Assembly: GCA_963677375.2 (NCBI GenBank)
Contig: CAXXIF010000002.1
Coordinates: 1-64,000 of the forward strand
Direction of reading: 5' to 3'
DNA: 64,000 bases
DNA from: Pseudaeromonas sp963677375
Lineage (GTDB): Bacteria; Pseudomonadota; Gammaproteobacteria; Enterobacterales; Aeromonadaceae
Numbering within the stretch: the stretch's first letter is position 1; every line of letters begins with the position of its first letter. Position numbers and translations under genes: made by a program. The notes beneath the pieces are model-generated. The model was not told the origin of the DNA. It saw only the letters and a program-made list of their open reading frames with translations, and did no database searches. Shown piece by piece: positions 8,720-17,930 of the stretch.

Positions 8720-9454
8720 CTATTCCCGCCACAAACACCGACCACCCTTTTTGTTCACCAGATCCAGTCGCCCCTCATGCAAAACGAGCTCATCGTCTGT
8801 CGCCATGATCACTCGCAGCCCCCCACTCTGTCGCTCCAATCGCTGAGGCTCTGCATTTTGTTCACGTTGGGTCGAAGACTCTCCAGCGCTCAGATCAAGA
8901 CGGGTTTGCCCGCCTGTCATCATCAGATAGACATCGGCCAGTATCTCGGCATCCAGTAATGCGCCGTGCAGCGCGCGGTGGCTATTATCGATATCGTACC
9001 GCGAGCAGAGAGCATCCAAACTATTACGTTTGCCGGGAAACAGTCGTCGCGCCATGACCAGAGTATCGGTGACACCACAGATATCGCGGGTCTTGAAGTT
9101 CAGGCCCAACTTCCCAAACTCATGGTCCATGAAACCGACGTCAAAGGGAGCATTGTGGATCACCAACTCGGCACCACGAATGAACTCGATAAATTCATCG
9201 ACGATGCCGCTGAAGGGCGGCTTATCCATCAAGAAGGCATCTGTGATGCCATGCACCCGGATCGCCTCTTCATCCACCATCCGATCCGGTTTGATATAGA
9301 CGTGAAAATGACGACCGGTCAGACGACGATTGATAACTTCCACACAACCAATTTCAATGATGCGGTGGCCCAGATAATGAGCACCACCATTCAAATTCAT
9401 CCCTGTTGTTTCAGTATCCAGGATGACCTGGCGTGTGGATTGGATTGGGTTCAT
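8720..9454 (-). CDS. dnaQ: DNA polymerase III epsilon subunit (proofreading exonuclease)
   Basis: The 244-residue DEDDh 3'-5' exonuclease is the proofreading subunit of the replicative polymerase core. Catalytic residues are Asp13 and Glu15 (ILDTETTG), Asp105 (HNAPFD), His163 and Asp168 (SHRALHGALLDAE). QTRLDL (183-188), just after the nuclease domain, is a good beta-clamp binding motif where E. coli has QTSMAF. The C-terminal tail would bind the alpha subunit. It is divergent from rnhA with only 49 bases between starts, the classic dnaQ/rnhA arrangement. Confidence 0.97.
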   Translation of the reverse strand: MNPIQSTRQVILDTETTGMNLNGGAHYLGHRIIEIGCVEVINRRLTGRHFHVYIKPDRMVDEEAIRVHGITDAFLMDKPPFSGIVDEFIEFIRGAELVIHNAPFDVGFMDHEFGKLGLNFKTRDICGVTDTLVMARRLFPGKRNSLDALCSRYDIDNSHRALHGALLDAEILADVYLMMTGGQTRLDLSAGESSTQREQNAEPQRLERQSGGLRVIMATDDELVLHEGRLDLVNKKGGRCLWRE

Positions 9455-9503
9455 AGGCCTTTTATGTCAGACTGTGTAAAACCCCATGTTACCGCACTTT
9501 CAG

Positions 9504-9968
9504 ATGTTAAAGCAGCTCTCTCTATTTACCGATGGCTCATGTCTCGGCAATCCAGGTCCCGGCGGTTACGGTGCCATCCTCATCTACAAACAACACCGGA
9601 AGGAACTCTCACAGGGTTACCGACTGACCACCAATAACCGCATGGAAATGATGGCGGCCATTGCGGGTCTGCAGTCGTTGCAAGAGCCCTGTGTGGTGCA
9701 ACTCACCACAGATAGCCAATATGTCAAACAGGGTATTACCCAGTGGATCCAGAACTGGAAACGGCGTGGCTGGCTGACTGCCAGTAAGGAGCCGGTAAAA
9801 AATGTTGACCTTTGGAAGTTGCTCGACGCCGAAGTCCAGCGTCATCAGGTTCATTGGCATTGGGTCAAAGGCCATTCAGGACATGATGAAAACGAACGTT
9901 GTGACGTTCTGGCTCGGGATGCAGCCATGAGCCATGAATTACTGGAAGATAGCGGCTATCAGCCCTGA
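9504..9968 (+). CDS. rnhA: Ribonuclease HI
   Basis: The 154-residue enzyme cuts RNA in RNA-DNA hybrids. From ATG 9504 (MLKQLSLFTDGSC) the catalytic residues are Asp10, Glu48, Asp70, His124 and Asp134, identical in number to E. coli RNase HI; the upstream ATG at 9486 would add six residues with no homology. The basic handle region WKRRGW is present. Divergent from dnaQ and convergent with the yafS-like methyltransferase gene 21 bases away. Confidence 0.97.
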   Translation: MLKQLSLFTDGSCLGNPGPGGYGAILIYKQHRKELSQGYRLTTNNRMEMMAAIAGLQSLQEPCVVQLTTDSQYVKQGITQWIQNWKRRGWLTASKEPVKNVDLWKLLDAEVQRHQVHWHWVKGHSGHDENERCDVLARDAAMSHELLEDSGYQP

Positions 9969-9989
9969 CCTTCTGGATAGACGATAATT

Positions 9990-10709
9990 TCACAAGATCC
10001 GGGCCATGCCCGGAACTATCAACGGCTTTTGCGCCCATCGACGCTCGGGTTCTGGCGTTAATGGAATGGTTCTCTTGCGTGCGGCCAGCATGTAGACGGA
10101 AGCAAAATAACTGCAGTAATCCCGGCCAAGGTTCTCTCGCCACCAATGGATCTTGCTACTGGAGGAAAAACTGCTGAAACCGAATGCTTCATAGTGCACC
10201 AGTTCAAAACCCAGAAGTTCCAACCAATCTCGGACCCGCTCCGGAGAAAACATGCGCGCTTGCCAGGGCTGTTGCCGTCTCATGTACGGCAATAATCGTC
10301 CGAGCCCCACCAGACTATGTGGATTAAAACCACTCAGAATCAACCAACCATCAGCCGTGAGTACCCGCTCGACTTCTCGTAATACCCGATGAGGGTCATT
10401 TGTATAGTCAAGGACGTGAGCCAGAATACAAGCATCGATCGATGAATCCCGAATGGGAAGATCCATCACATCAGCCAATATTCCACCGACAGACGGAGCA
10501 AGAGTGAGCTGGTGGCGGATCGCAGAAGCACAGCATGAGAGGTCATGACTCAGCGCACCAAGCTTGAGCAAATGATAACCAAACAGAAGCGGGCACCAAA
10601 TGTTTAAACGCTCCTGGATCTCCGCCGCCAGCCAGTCTCCCATAGGCAGCGCATCCCAGGACTCAGGGGGAGTCATCAGGCATTGTGTCAGTGCTGGCTT
10701 CACATCCAC
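9990..10709 (-). CDS. yafS: SAM-dependent methyltransferase, YafS-like
   Basis: This 239-residue class I methyltransferase has a methyltransferase-11 type core. ADVMDLPIRDSSIDACILAHVLDYTNDPHRVLREVERVL carries the motif II/III region, and LILSGFNPHSLVGLGRL follows. The usual GxGxG motif I is replaced by ALSHDLSCCASA, so the SAM-binding loop is degenerate. Substrate is unknown. The location between rnhA and gloB is the same as yafS in E. coli, which supports the name. Divergent from gloB. Confidence 0.85.
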   Translation of the reverse strand: MDVKPALTQCLMTPPESWDALPMGDWLAAEIQERLNIWCPLLFGYHLLKLGALSHDLSCCASAIRHQLTLAPSVGGILADVMDLPIRDSSIDACILAHVLDYTNDPHRVLREVERVLTADGWLILSGFNPHSLVGLGRLLPYMRRQQPWQARMFSPERVRDWLELLGFELVHYEAFGFSSFSSSSKIHWWRENLGRDYCSYFASVYMLAARKRTIPLTPEPERRWAQKPLIVPGMARIL

Positions 10710-10787
10710 TCCTGCAGAAAATATTGCGCACGGCCGAAGTTCACCGTATCAATGAACACAGTCTCACACTGAAAAGGCACTCTTTAT

Positions 10788-11558
10788 ATGTTACAGGTCA
10801 TCACAATTCCTGCCCGGCAGGATAACTATATCTGGTTAATCATAAAAGGGCAGCATGCCGTCGTGGTTGATCCAGGGGATGCCAAGCCAGTTCTCGAACG
10901 CCTGCAAATGCTGGAATTAACTCTAGATGCCATCTTGCTTACTCACCATCATCATGATCACATCGATGGTGTACCGCAGCTATTAGCCCAATATCCCGAT
11001 GCCGTCTGCTATGGCCCCTGCATGAAGCACCCGTTATTAAACTCCCAGATCCCGTTGAATGATGGCCAGACTCTTAGCCTTCCTCAAATGAAGATCAGCT
11101 TTGAAATCATGGCATTACCTGGACATACTCGTGAACATATTGCCTACTTTGGCCATGGAGCCCTCTTCTGTGGCGATGTCCTGTTTGCCGGTGGATGCGG
11201 GCGTCTGCTCGATGGAACGCCCAAGCAGATGTATGACTCCTTGCAACGAATCAAACTGCTTCCGCCGGAAACGCTGATCTATCCAGCTCATGAATATACC
11301 CAGAGCAACCTGACCTTTTGCCAGCGTGTTGAACCCAATAATCAGCTGCTTGCAGAACGCATTCGAGTGGTGAGTAAACTTCGTCATCAAAACGTGCCAA
11401 CCCTGCCGACTCATCTGGTCGACGAGCTAACCACCAACGTCTTTCTACGCACACATATTCCTGCCGTTCAGCAATGGGCAGAACTAAATGCCCAGTGTAA
11501 ATGCGAAAATGAGATCCAGGTCTTTGCCATGTTGCGAGAAAAAAAGAATAATCTTTGA
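10788..11558 (+). CDS. gloB: Hydroxyacylglutathione hydrolase (glyoxalase II)
   Basis: The 256-residue metallo-beta-lactamase-fold enzyme hydrolyses S-lactoylglutathione to lactate and glutathione, the second step in methylglyoxal detoxification. The di-metal signature LTHHHHDHIDG is at 51-61, followed by LPGHTREH, CGDVLFAGGCGR and YPAHEYT, all expected ligands. Length matches. Glyoxalase I is not in the window. The gene is followed 97 bases later by mltD, as in E. coli. Confidence 0.97.
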   Translation: MLQVITIPARQDNYIWLIIKGQHAVVVDPGDAKPVLERLQMLELTLDAILLTHHHHDHIDGVPQLLAQYPDAVCYGPCMKHPLLNSQIPLNDGQTLSLPQMKISFEIMALPGHTREHIAYFGHGALFCGDVLFAGGCGRLLDGTPKQMYDSLQRIKLLPPETLIYPAHEYTQSNLTFCQRVEPNNQLLAERIRVVSKLRHQNVPTLPTHLVDELTTNVFLRTHIPAVQQWAELNAQCKCENEIQVFAMLREKKNNL

Positions 11559-11655
11559 CCAATCCGGTTCATTAATTGAGCATAAAGATTGCATTAGTTG
11601 ATCTGGTTTTCGATCACACATACCATCTGTGACTGACTGAGAGGATGAAAACTGG

Positions 11656-13038
11656 ATGAACATGAAGCTACGACTGGCTGTGGTGGCCACTTTGTTGCTC
11701 GCGGGCTGCCAGACATTACCTACCCGTAATGATGCAGTAACTGACGAACAGCTCACTGCCCAAACAGCAAATCAGGCAAGTTCGGCTCTGGATCGATCGG
11801 AAGAGCAACAATCCCGGATCTCCGTCTGGCAACACGCCAGTAACGAGATGAAGATGGAGATCCCGAACCGGGCCGAGGTCATCGGCTATCGTGACTGGTA
11901 CCTTAAACACCCCAAATATCTGCATGCAGTGACCCAACGGGCAGCCCCCTACCTCTACCTCGTCGCAAAAGAAATTGAAAAACGGAACATGCCAATGGAG
12001 TTGGTACTCTTGCCGGTCGTCGAGAGCTCCTACAACCCGAATGCCCGCTCTCCCAGCAATGCCGTTGGTTTGTGGCAGTTCACTTCTGGAACGGGCCAGC
12101 GTTATGGCTTGAAACAAGATTACTGGTATGACGGACGCCGCGACATTCAGGCCTCAACCACGGCCGCTTTGGACTATCTGGAAAAATTACACGATGACTT
12201 CAATGGCGACTGGTTTCATGCCATTGCGGCCTACAATGCCGGTGAAGGTCGGATCCAAAAAGCGGTCGACAAGAGTCTGCGCGCGGGCAAGAGTGGCGAC
12301 TTCTGGTCTCTGGATTTACCCCGACAGACCACCGAGTATGTTCCGCGTCTGCTGGCTCTCGCCGACATCATTAAAAACGCCGATCAATATGGTGTGAGCT
12401 TGCCCAGCCACCCCAATAAGCAGCAGTGGCAGCAGATCGATGCGGGGGGCCAGGTTTCCCTCTCCGTCGTTGCCGATATGGCAAACCTCTCCCTACAAGA
12501 GGTAAAGGCCATGAATCCAGGCTATTTACGCGGCTCAACCCCGAATCGCGGTCCACATCTTCTACTCGTACCTAAAAAAGAGGCACGGGAATTGGAGCTA
12601 GCACTGACTGAGTTACCCTCTGGACGACGCCTCAAACCGGGTGAACAATTTGTGTTACCAGGCGAAGAAGAGCGGGTCCAGTTAGCCTCACAACGCCGCG
12701 GCAAGAATCCAAGCGAACAGAGTGCGCAATTTACCCACTACAAGGTGAAACCCGGTGACAGCCTGTGGAGCATAAGTAAAAGCCATGGTGTAACCAAGGG
12801 CCAGTTGCTGAGCTGGAACCAACTGCCACATAACAAGCTGAAAGTTGGCCAAAGCATCAGGCTGCAAGCCAAAGGCTCTCCACAGAAGCCGAAGAAAAAT
12901 TATGAGGTGCGCCGCGGTGATTCGCTCTACTCCATCGCCCAACGCTTTCAAGTCTCGATGGATGAACTCAAGCGCTTGAACCATTTATCAAGCAACGCCT
13001 CACTCAAACCAGGCCAAACCCTGGTCATCAAAGGCTAA
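11656..13038 (+). CDS. mltD: Membrane-bound lytic murein transglycosylase D
   Basis: This 460-residue outer-membrane lipoprotein has a lipobox LLLAGC with Cys18. The SLT (lysozyme-like) domain covers about 95-250, with catalytic Glu123 in LLPVVESSYNPNARSPSNAVGLWQF. Two LysM peptidoglycan-binding repeats lie near 363-406 (YKVKPGDSLWSIS) and 414-458 (YEVRRGDSLYSIA). It cleaves glycan strands to 1,6-anhydromuropeptides. The GAGGAT ribosome site is about 10 bases upstream. It ends at a 16-bp perfect palindrome. Confidence 0.96.
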   Translation: MNMKLRLAVVATLLLAGCQTLPTRNDAVTDEQLTAQTANQASSALDRSEEQQSRISVWQHASNEMKMEIPNRAEVIGYRDWYLKHPKYLHAVTQRAAPYLYLVAKEIEKRNMPMELVLLPVVESSYNPNARSPSNAVGLWQFTSGTGQRYGLKQDYWYDGRRDIQASTTAALDYLEKLHDDFNGDWFHAIAAYNAGEGRIQKAVDKSLRAGKSGDFWSLDLPRQTTEYVPRLLALADIIKNADQYGVSLPSHPNKQQWQQIDAGGQVSLSVVADMANLSLQEVKAMNPGYLRGSTPNRGPHLLLVPKKEARELELALTELPSGRRLKPGEQFVLPGEEERVQLASQRRGKNPSEQSAQFTHYKVKPGDSLWSISKSHGVTKGQLLSWNQLPHNKLKVGQSIRLQAKGSPQKPKKNYEVRRGDSLYSIAQRFQVSMDELKRLNHLSSNASLKPGQTLVIKG

Positions 13039-13070
13039 CCAGTCCATTTCAACCCTAGCAAGCCGCTTTA

Positions 13071-13106
13071 GATAAAGGCCCTGAAATTACTTTCAGGGCC
13101 TTTATC
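13071..13106. terminator. Bidirectional terminator between mltD and ligA
   Basis: Two perfect 16-base arms (GATAAAGGCCCTGAAA / TTTCAGGGCCTTTATC) around a TTAC loop. The convergent genes mltD and ligA end 33 and 26 bases away. Confidence 0.88.
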
Positions 13107-13131
13107 TTCTCAAATCATCTCCACGCTCATT

Positions 13132-15186
13132 TCATTCCGGCCAGACAAATTGCCGAGGCTCCTGTAATAGTCTCAACAGGGCGGCTTCATCCAGAACGGG
13201 GACTCCCAATTGTTCCGCCTTTGCTAGTTTGGAGCCCGCAGCCTCTCCTGCAATAACCGCACTACTCTTTGCAGAGACCGAGCCTGCCACCTTGGCTCCT
13301 AACGCCAGCAGCGCAGCCTTGGCTTCATCTCGTCCCATCTGCGTCAGTGTACCGGTCAAAACCAGTGTTTTTCCTTGCAACGGCAGTTCGAGCGCTTCTC
13401 GGCGAACAACCTCGGGCCACTGGACACCAGCCCCTCCCTCCGCTCGAGCCTTTCGCAGGCATTCGAGTACCGCCAGGTTATGAGGCTGTCGGAAAAAATA
13501 GAACACATGCTTGGCGACTATGTCGCCAACATCCGGAACTTGCACCAATGACTCGACACTAGCCCCTTGCAGCGCTGCTAGATCCACAAAATGGTTGGCC
13601 AATGCCAAAGCTGTCGATTCCCCGACCTCCCGGATACCCAGAGCAAATAGAAACCGGGGCAAGGTAGTCACTCTAGCCTTATCGAGGGAAATCAGTAGTT
13701 TTTGCGCTGATTTGCTCCCCATCCGCTCGAGATCTGCGAGTGTCTTCTCATCCAACATAAAGAGATCTGCGGCGGTCTCCACCAAGTGACGATCAACCAA
13801 TTGTTCGATCAACTTGTCACCCAGCCCTTCAATATTCATCGCCCGCCGGGAGGCAAAATGCTTGAGTGCCTCTTTGCGTTGTGCCGCGCAAAACAGCCCC
13901 CCACTACAACGGGCTACCGCTTCTCCCGGCAAGCGTTCAACCGCAGAGCCACAAACCGGACACGAGGTTGGGAAAACCACAGGCGAACAGGTTTCTGCAT
14001 CACGCCGCTCCAGAACGACTCCGACAACTTGCGGTATCACATCGCCCGCACGACGGACAATGACGGTATCGCCAATCCGGATATCCAGTCGTTCCATCTC
14101 ATCGGCATTATGCAAAGTCGCATTGGACACTGTCACTCCGCCGACAAAAACTGGCTCCAGACGGGCAACAGGGGTAATAGCTCCGGTTCGACCGACCTGA
14201 AATTCGATCTCTTTGACCAGCGTCAACTCCTCTTGTGCCGGAAACTTATGAGCCACGGCCCAGCGAGGAGCACGGGAAACAAACCCGAGAGCCAGTTGTT
14301 GTTCCAGACTATCAACTTTGAAGACCACACCATCAATCTCAAATGGTAAGGCATCACGACGCTTCAGGATTGCATCATGATACTCCGAGCAACCAGAAAT
14401 GCCCTCAACGAGCAGGACGTCACCACAGACGGGTATCCCAAGCTGCTTCAACCACTGCAGCCGCGCATAGTGAGACGCGGGTAACTCCACAGGTTCGGCT
14501 ATTCCTATGCCATAGGCATAAAATGCCAGCGGACGTAGCGCTGTAATACGCGGGTCAAGCTGCCGCAAGCTGCCTGCAGCGGCATTCCGCGGATTAGCAA
14601 ATACCTTGTCACCACGCTCGGCAGCTTGCGCATTCCATCGCAGGAAACCCGCCTTAGGCATGAATACCTCGCCTCTGACTTCTAAACGATCAGGCCAGGC
14701 ATTGCCCTGCAACTGCAACGGGATGGAACGGATAGTCTTGGCATTATGAGTGATATCCTCCCCGGTAGTGCCATCCCCCCGGGTAGCCGCCCGCACCAAT
14801 ACCCCTTGTTCATAGAGCAGGCTAACCGCTAACCCATCCAGCTTAGGTTCACAACAAAACTGGATGTCTGTATCAAGTCCCAGGCGATCCTGGATCCGCG
14901 TATAAAAAGCCAGTAGTTCTTCACTATTGAATACATTGTCCAGTGACAACATAGGTTGGGCATGGGTGACGGACGTAAACTCGGTCGACGGTGAACCGCC
15001 AACCCGTTGTGTGGGAGAGTGAATATCGATCAGCGACGGGTTTTCAGCCTCCAGTCGTCTTAGCTCGCCCAACAACCGATCATACTCACTATCCGGAACA
15101 GATGGCGCATCCAACACATAATACTCGTGCTCATAGCGAGCCAAGCGGCTGATCAGATCCGCCATCTGCTGCTTGATTTCATTCAT
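13132..15186 (-). CDS. ligA: NAD-dependent DNA ligase
   Basis: The 684-residue enzyme seals nicks in replication and repair using NAD+. The adenylated lysine is Lys115 in CEPKLDGLAVSLL. Domain order is the Ia domain with YxxD motifs, nucleotidyltransferase, OB fold (FQVGRTGAITPVARLEPV), Cys4 zinc finger (CPVCGSAVERL to CSGGLFC), helix-hairpin-helix repeats and a C-terminal BRCT domain (GKTLVLTGTLTQMGRDEAKAALLALGAKV). It is slightly longer than E. coli LigA (671). It follows zipA, the same order as in E. coli. Confidence 0.98.
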   Translation of the reverse strand: MNEIKQQMADLISRLARYEHEYYVLDAPSVPDSEYDRLLGELRRLEAENPSLIDIHSPTQRVGGSPSTEFTSVTHAQPMLSLDNVFNSEELLAFYTRIQDRLGLDTDIQFCCEPKLDGLAVSLLYEQGVLVRAATRGDGTTGEDITHNAKTIRSIPLQLQGNAWPDRLEVRGEVFMPKAGFLRWNAQAAERGDKVFANPRNAAAGSLRQLDPRITALRPLAFYAYGIGIAEPVELPASHYARLQWLKQLGIPVCGDVLLVEGISGCSEYHDAILKRRDALPFEIDGVVFKVDSLEQQLALGFVSRAPRWAVAHKFPAQEELTLVKEIEFQVGRTGAITPVARLEPVFVGGVTVSNATLHNADEMERLDIRIGDTVIVRRAGDVIPQVVGVVLERRDAETCSPVVFPTSCPVCGSAVERLPGEAVARCSGGLFCAAQRKEALKHFASRRAMNIEGLGDKLIEQLVDRHLVETAADLFMLDEKTLADLERMGSKSAQKLLISLDKARVTTLPRFLFALGIREVGESTALALANHFVDLAALQGASVESLVQVPDVGDIVAKHVFYFFRQPHNLAVLECLRKARAEGGAGVQWPEVVRREALELPLQGKTLVLTGTLTQMGRDEAKAALLALGAKVAGSVSAKSSAVIAGEAAGSKLAKAEQLGVPVLDEAALLRLLQEPRQFVWPE

Positions 15187-15266
15187 AGCTGCCGCCCTTG
15201 AATATCCAGATTTTGAAACAATAAAAAATGCGGCCGCAGCCGCACTTCAAAACAGAACCACAATGC

Positions 15267-16076
15267 TCAGTGCAGGTCGTAGGCACGTAACTCATCAAGA
15301 CACTGCTCGACCCGATCCTCCGTCAGTGGATTACGCTGACGATCCATCAACAAGGTGTCCAACTCGGCGGATATTTTTTCCGCAGCTTGTAACATCAACT
15401 TGAAGTGCGCTTCAGCGCGGCCTTGATGGGGTAACTCCATAAACAAAGAGACACCTGGTGAGGTAAATTGAGCCATCCGTGCCGGATCAAAAGTGCCTGG
15501 TTTCACCATGTTAGCAAGGCTGAACAGTACATCACCCTGTCCATTGGGCTCCAGGTGTCGATGGAAGATAGACATGTCACCATAGCGAAAACCTAACTTT
15601 TTCAGGATAAACAGCAGATCTTCACCGACAATTAAAGCTCCCTCACGGGCCATAATATTGATCTGGTAGAAGTCATTCCAGGATTTGACAACCGCAGTAG
15701 TAGGGACAACATCGGCAGAACTATCAGATACCTCAAGGGAGTCGCCAGAACCAGTCACATCGGCCGATATCGGCGCCATCGCCAGCTCGGGTTCAACCTT
15801 GGCACGGCTCCACTGCTTGGCCGTATTAGCCCCCGGCATTTTTGGCTCCTGTCTGCGAGACACAACGCGAACCTTGCCGATACCGTCTTCGTCAAAACCG
15901 TCACCGACACTATCTGGATCATCTCGATACTTCGATTTCACATCCGGCATCCGCCCGAGCGGTTTTTCCTTGATAGAAACGCGCTTATTCTTTCGATTCG
16001 TCCAAAGTCCATGAATAACCAAGGCCGCAATCGCTAATGCACCTATGATGACCAGTATGATACGCAAATCCTGCAT
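15267..16076 (-). CDS. zipA: Cell division protein ZipA
   Basis: The FtsZ-anchoring divisome protein begins with MQDLRIILVIIGALAIAALVIHGLW, a single N-terminal membrane segment. Then comes a charged/Ser-Pro-rich linker (about 30-130), shorter than in E. coli, and a C-terminal FtsZ-binding domain (about 135-269; FYQINIMAREGALIVGEDLL to DLLMDRQRNPLTEDRVEQC). ATG 16076 is preferred to the upstream codon at 16109 because it matches the E. coli N-terminus; the AGAGAAG ribosome site is moderate. Divergent from cysZ and upstream of ligA, as in E. coli. Confidence 0.93.
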   Translation of the reverse strand: MQDLRIILVIIGALAIAALVIHGLWTNRKNKRVSIKEKPLGRMPDVKSKYRDDPDSVGDGFDEDGIGKVRVVSRRQEPKMPGANTAKQWSRAKVEPELAMAPISADVTGSGDSLEVSDSSADVVPTTAVVKSWNDFYQINIMAREGALIVGEDLLFILKKLGFRYGDMSIFHRHLEPNGQGDVLFSLANMVKPGTFDPARMAQFTSPGVSLFMELPHQGRAEAHFKLMLQAAEKISAELDTLLMDRQRNPLTEDRVEQCLDELRAYDLH

Positions 16077-16311
16077 TGCCGCTTCTCTTTCTAATTCTAT
16101 TGAGCCCACTGGGGCAATTCAGCCCGTTGCCCTCGATGCTGACCATAAATTGCTGCTCTATGCCCCGCACGCCCTTCTCTCATTCTCGATACAGCCTCGC
16201 AAGCATCCAGTATGTACATGGTTGGAGTCTGACGAGTATGGCAGCAATGACTTTACCAAAATGAGACACTATTTGTAATATCTGTAACACTATTGTACGC
16301 GGGAAAGCAGC

Positions 16312-17064
16312 ATGGTTTATACAATCACAAAGAAAAGTGGCATCAGTTACTTAGCTCAGGGACTGTCGCTCGTCTGTCAGCCGGGTTTGCGACGTTTTGT
16401 CCTATTACCCCTCTTAACTAATTTGCTGCTTTTCACTGCATCATTTTACTGGCTCTTTTCACAACTCTCGAACTGGGCCGATCAGTGGATAAATCGGTTA
16501 CCCAATTGGCTGATCTGGCTTGAATACATCTTGTGGCCTCTGGCCATTATTGCCGTGTTACTATTTTTTTCCTTCATCTTCGGAATCGTCGCCAACTGGA
16601 TTGCAGCCCCTTTCAATGGGCTACTTGCAGAAAAAGTGGAAGCTCGACTCACAGGTGTTGCCTCTCCAGATCTCACCTTGGGACAGTTGCTGCGGGATGT
16701 TCCACGGATACTGAAAAGAGAGTGGCAGAAGTTCAAATATTATCTGCCCAAGGCACTGGGTTGTCTGATCCTGTTCTTTATTCCCGTACTGGGGCAAACC
16801 ATGGCACCGCTGCTCTGGTTGCTCTTGTCGGCCTGGATGGCAGCAATTCAATATTGTGATTATCCCTATGACAACCACAAAATTCCTTTCGAAGTAATGC
16901 GAGACGAACTGAAATCAGAGCGGTTGCCCAGCTTAGGTTTCGGGCTCGCCGTTTCTATCTGTACTGCCATTCCTGTCATCAATTTCCTGATTATGCCAGT
17001 GGCCGTCTGTGGAGCAACGGCCATGTGGGTCGATCGTTATCGGCCCAATCATGTCCACTCATGA
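16312..17064 (+). CDS. cysZ: Sulfate transporter CysZ
   Basis: The 250-residue inner-membrane sulfate importer feeds cysteine synthesis. It has hydrophobic membrane segments near residues 22-50, 68-95, 145-175 and 205-235. Family-typical stretches include GLSLVCQPGLRRFVLLPLLTNLLLF and the central FGIVANWIAAPFNGLLAEKVE. In E. coli it lies between zipA and cysK. Here cysK is about 2.8 kb further on, with ycbK-ldtD inserted between. Confidence 0.93.
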   Translation: MVYTITKKSGISYLAQGLSLVCQPGLRRFVLLPLLTNLLLFTASFYWLFSQLSNWADQWINRLPNWLIWLEYILWPLAIIAVLLFFSFIFGIVANWIAAPFNGLLAEKVEARLTGVASPDLTLGQLLRDVPRILKREWQKFKYYLPKALGCLILFFIPVLGQTMAPLLWLLLSAWMAAIQYCDYPYDNHKIPFEVMRDELKSERLPSLGFGLAVSICTAIPVINFLIMPVAVCGATAMWVDRYRPNHVHS

Positions 17065-17087
17065 ATGGGCTGCACCATCAAGAAAAC

Positions 17088-17115
17088 AACAAGAGCGCCT
17101 CTGGGCGCTCTTGTT
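17088..17115. terminator. Bidirectional terminator between cysZ and ycbK
   Basis: A 12-bp perfect stem (AACAAGAGCGCC / GGCGCTCTTGTT) with a TCTG loop in the gap between convergent genes. Confidence 0.82.
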
Positions 17116-17127
17116 AGATTGGTTCTA

Positions 17128-17676
17128 TTACCAGTGTCGTTTTGGTCCAGTATCCAGATGGACAAAATTAGACCGTGGATAATATCCCACACCACCGGAG
17201 CTCTGGGACAAGGCCGCACGGCGGATATGATTGAGCTCTATCCCGGGAATACGCAAATCAACTGCTTTGCCGGACATGTGTAAGCTCTTCTTTGCTACTC
17301 CCCGGCTCGAGTGCCGCAACGCTGCATTCGTTTGGGCGGAACGATAACCACAAATCACATGGATCTCTTTCTGGCTTCCCAGTTTGCGTTGCAACTCGAA
17401 TAACCGGTCAAACAGTTTCGCATCAATGGGCAACTGGATATCACCTGCTCGATAGTCACGAAATAACCAGTTGAACTCCTGCAAACCATCCTTAACATAG
17501 CCGCCATTTTCCCAATAACAAGCAGATGCCCGCTCTCCGGTATTGGGATTATAAAAGCGTAATAAACGGGCTGGAGCGGTCCGGCTGGCATAAGCCGTTT
17601 CAGGCAACAAGCTGGCAGCCACAAGGCACGCACCACCCAGAAGCAAGCGCCGACGACTAATCTCTAGATCCAGCAT
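17128..17676 (-). CDS. ycbK: Tat-exported DUF882/M15-type peptidase YcbK
   Basis: This 182-residue periplasmic protein of the DUF882/peptidase M15A family is related to MepK, a murein endopeptidase. The N-terminus has a twin-arginine signal (SRRRLLLGG, then a hydrophobic stretch to TAYA). Zinc-site motifs SLHMSGKAVDLRI and GGVGYYPRSNFVHLDTG are intact. ATG 17676 has GGAG nine bases upstream; the frame extends to a TTG at 17688, which is less likely. E. coli YcbK is also 182 residues and also next to ycbB (ldtD). The likely role is to cut peptidoglycan cross-links made by L,D-transpeptidases such as the neighbour. Confidence 0.93.
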   Translation of the reverse strand: MLDLEISRRRLLLGGACLVAASLLPETAYASRTAPARLLRFYNPNTGERASACYWENGGYVKDGLQEFNWLFRDYRAGDIQLPIDAKLFDRLFELQRKLGSQKEIHVICGYRSAQTNAALRHSSRGVAKKSLHMSGKAVDLRIPGIELNHIRRAALSQSSGGVGYYPRSNFVHLDTGPKRHW

Positions 17677-17882
17677 ATAAATCTCCAATCATTGGAACTA
17701 TCACTCCAAGAGCAGGAGTCAGAGCTGTGTTCGATGTTCATCTAATAGCCAAAGAAGATAACGATCGAACAAAAGTGTTGTCAAACACGGATTGCAAATA
17801 GCGACTCATGAAGGTCTCTCATTTGACCTAATTCCACAAAACCATGAACTGTCGCACAAACATAAACGGCAACACAAAATAA

Positions 17883-17902
17883 AACGCTCCTCACGGAGCG
17901 TT
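17883..17902 (-). terminator. Terminator of ldtD
   Basis: AACGCTCC / GGAGCGTT hairpin with a 4-base loop. On the minus strand it is followed by TTATTTTG, about 30 bases past the ldtD stop. Confidence 0.8.
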
Positions 17903-17930
17903 ATTACATGAACAACATTTTAGGTGTCAA

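Noticed and set aside
13786..14349. 187-residue frame antisense to ligA
   Set aside because: A shadow of ligA, with no independent support.
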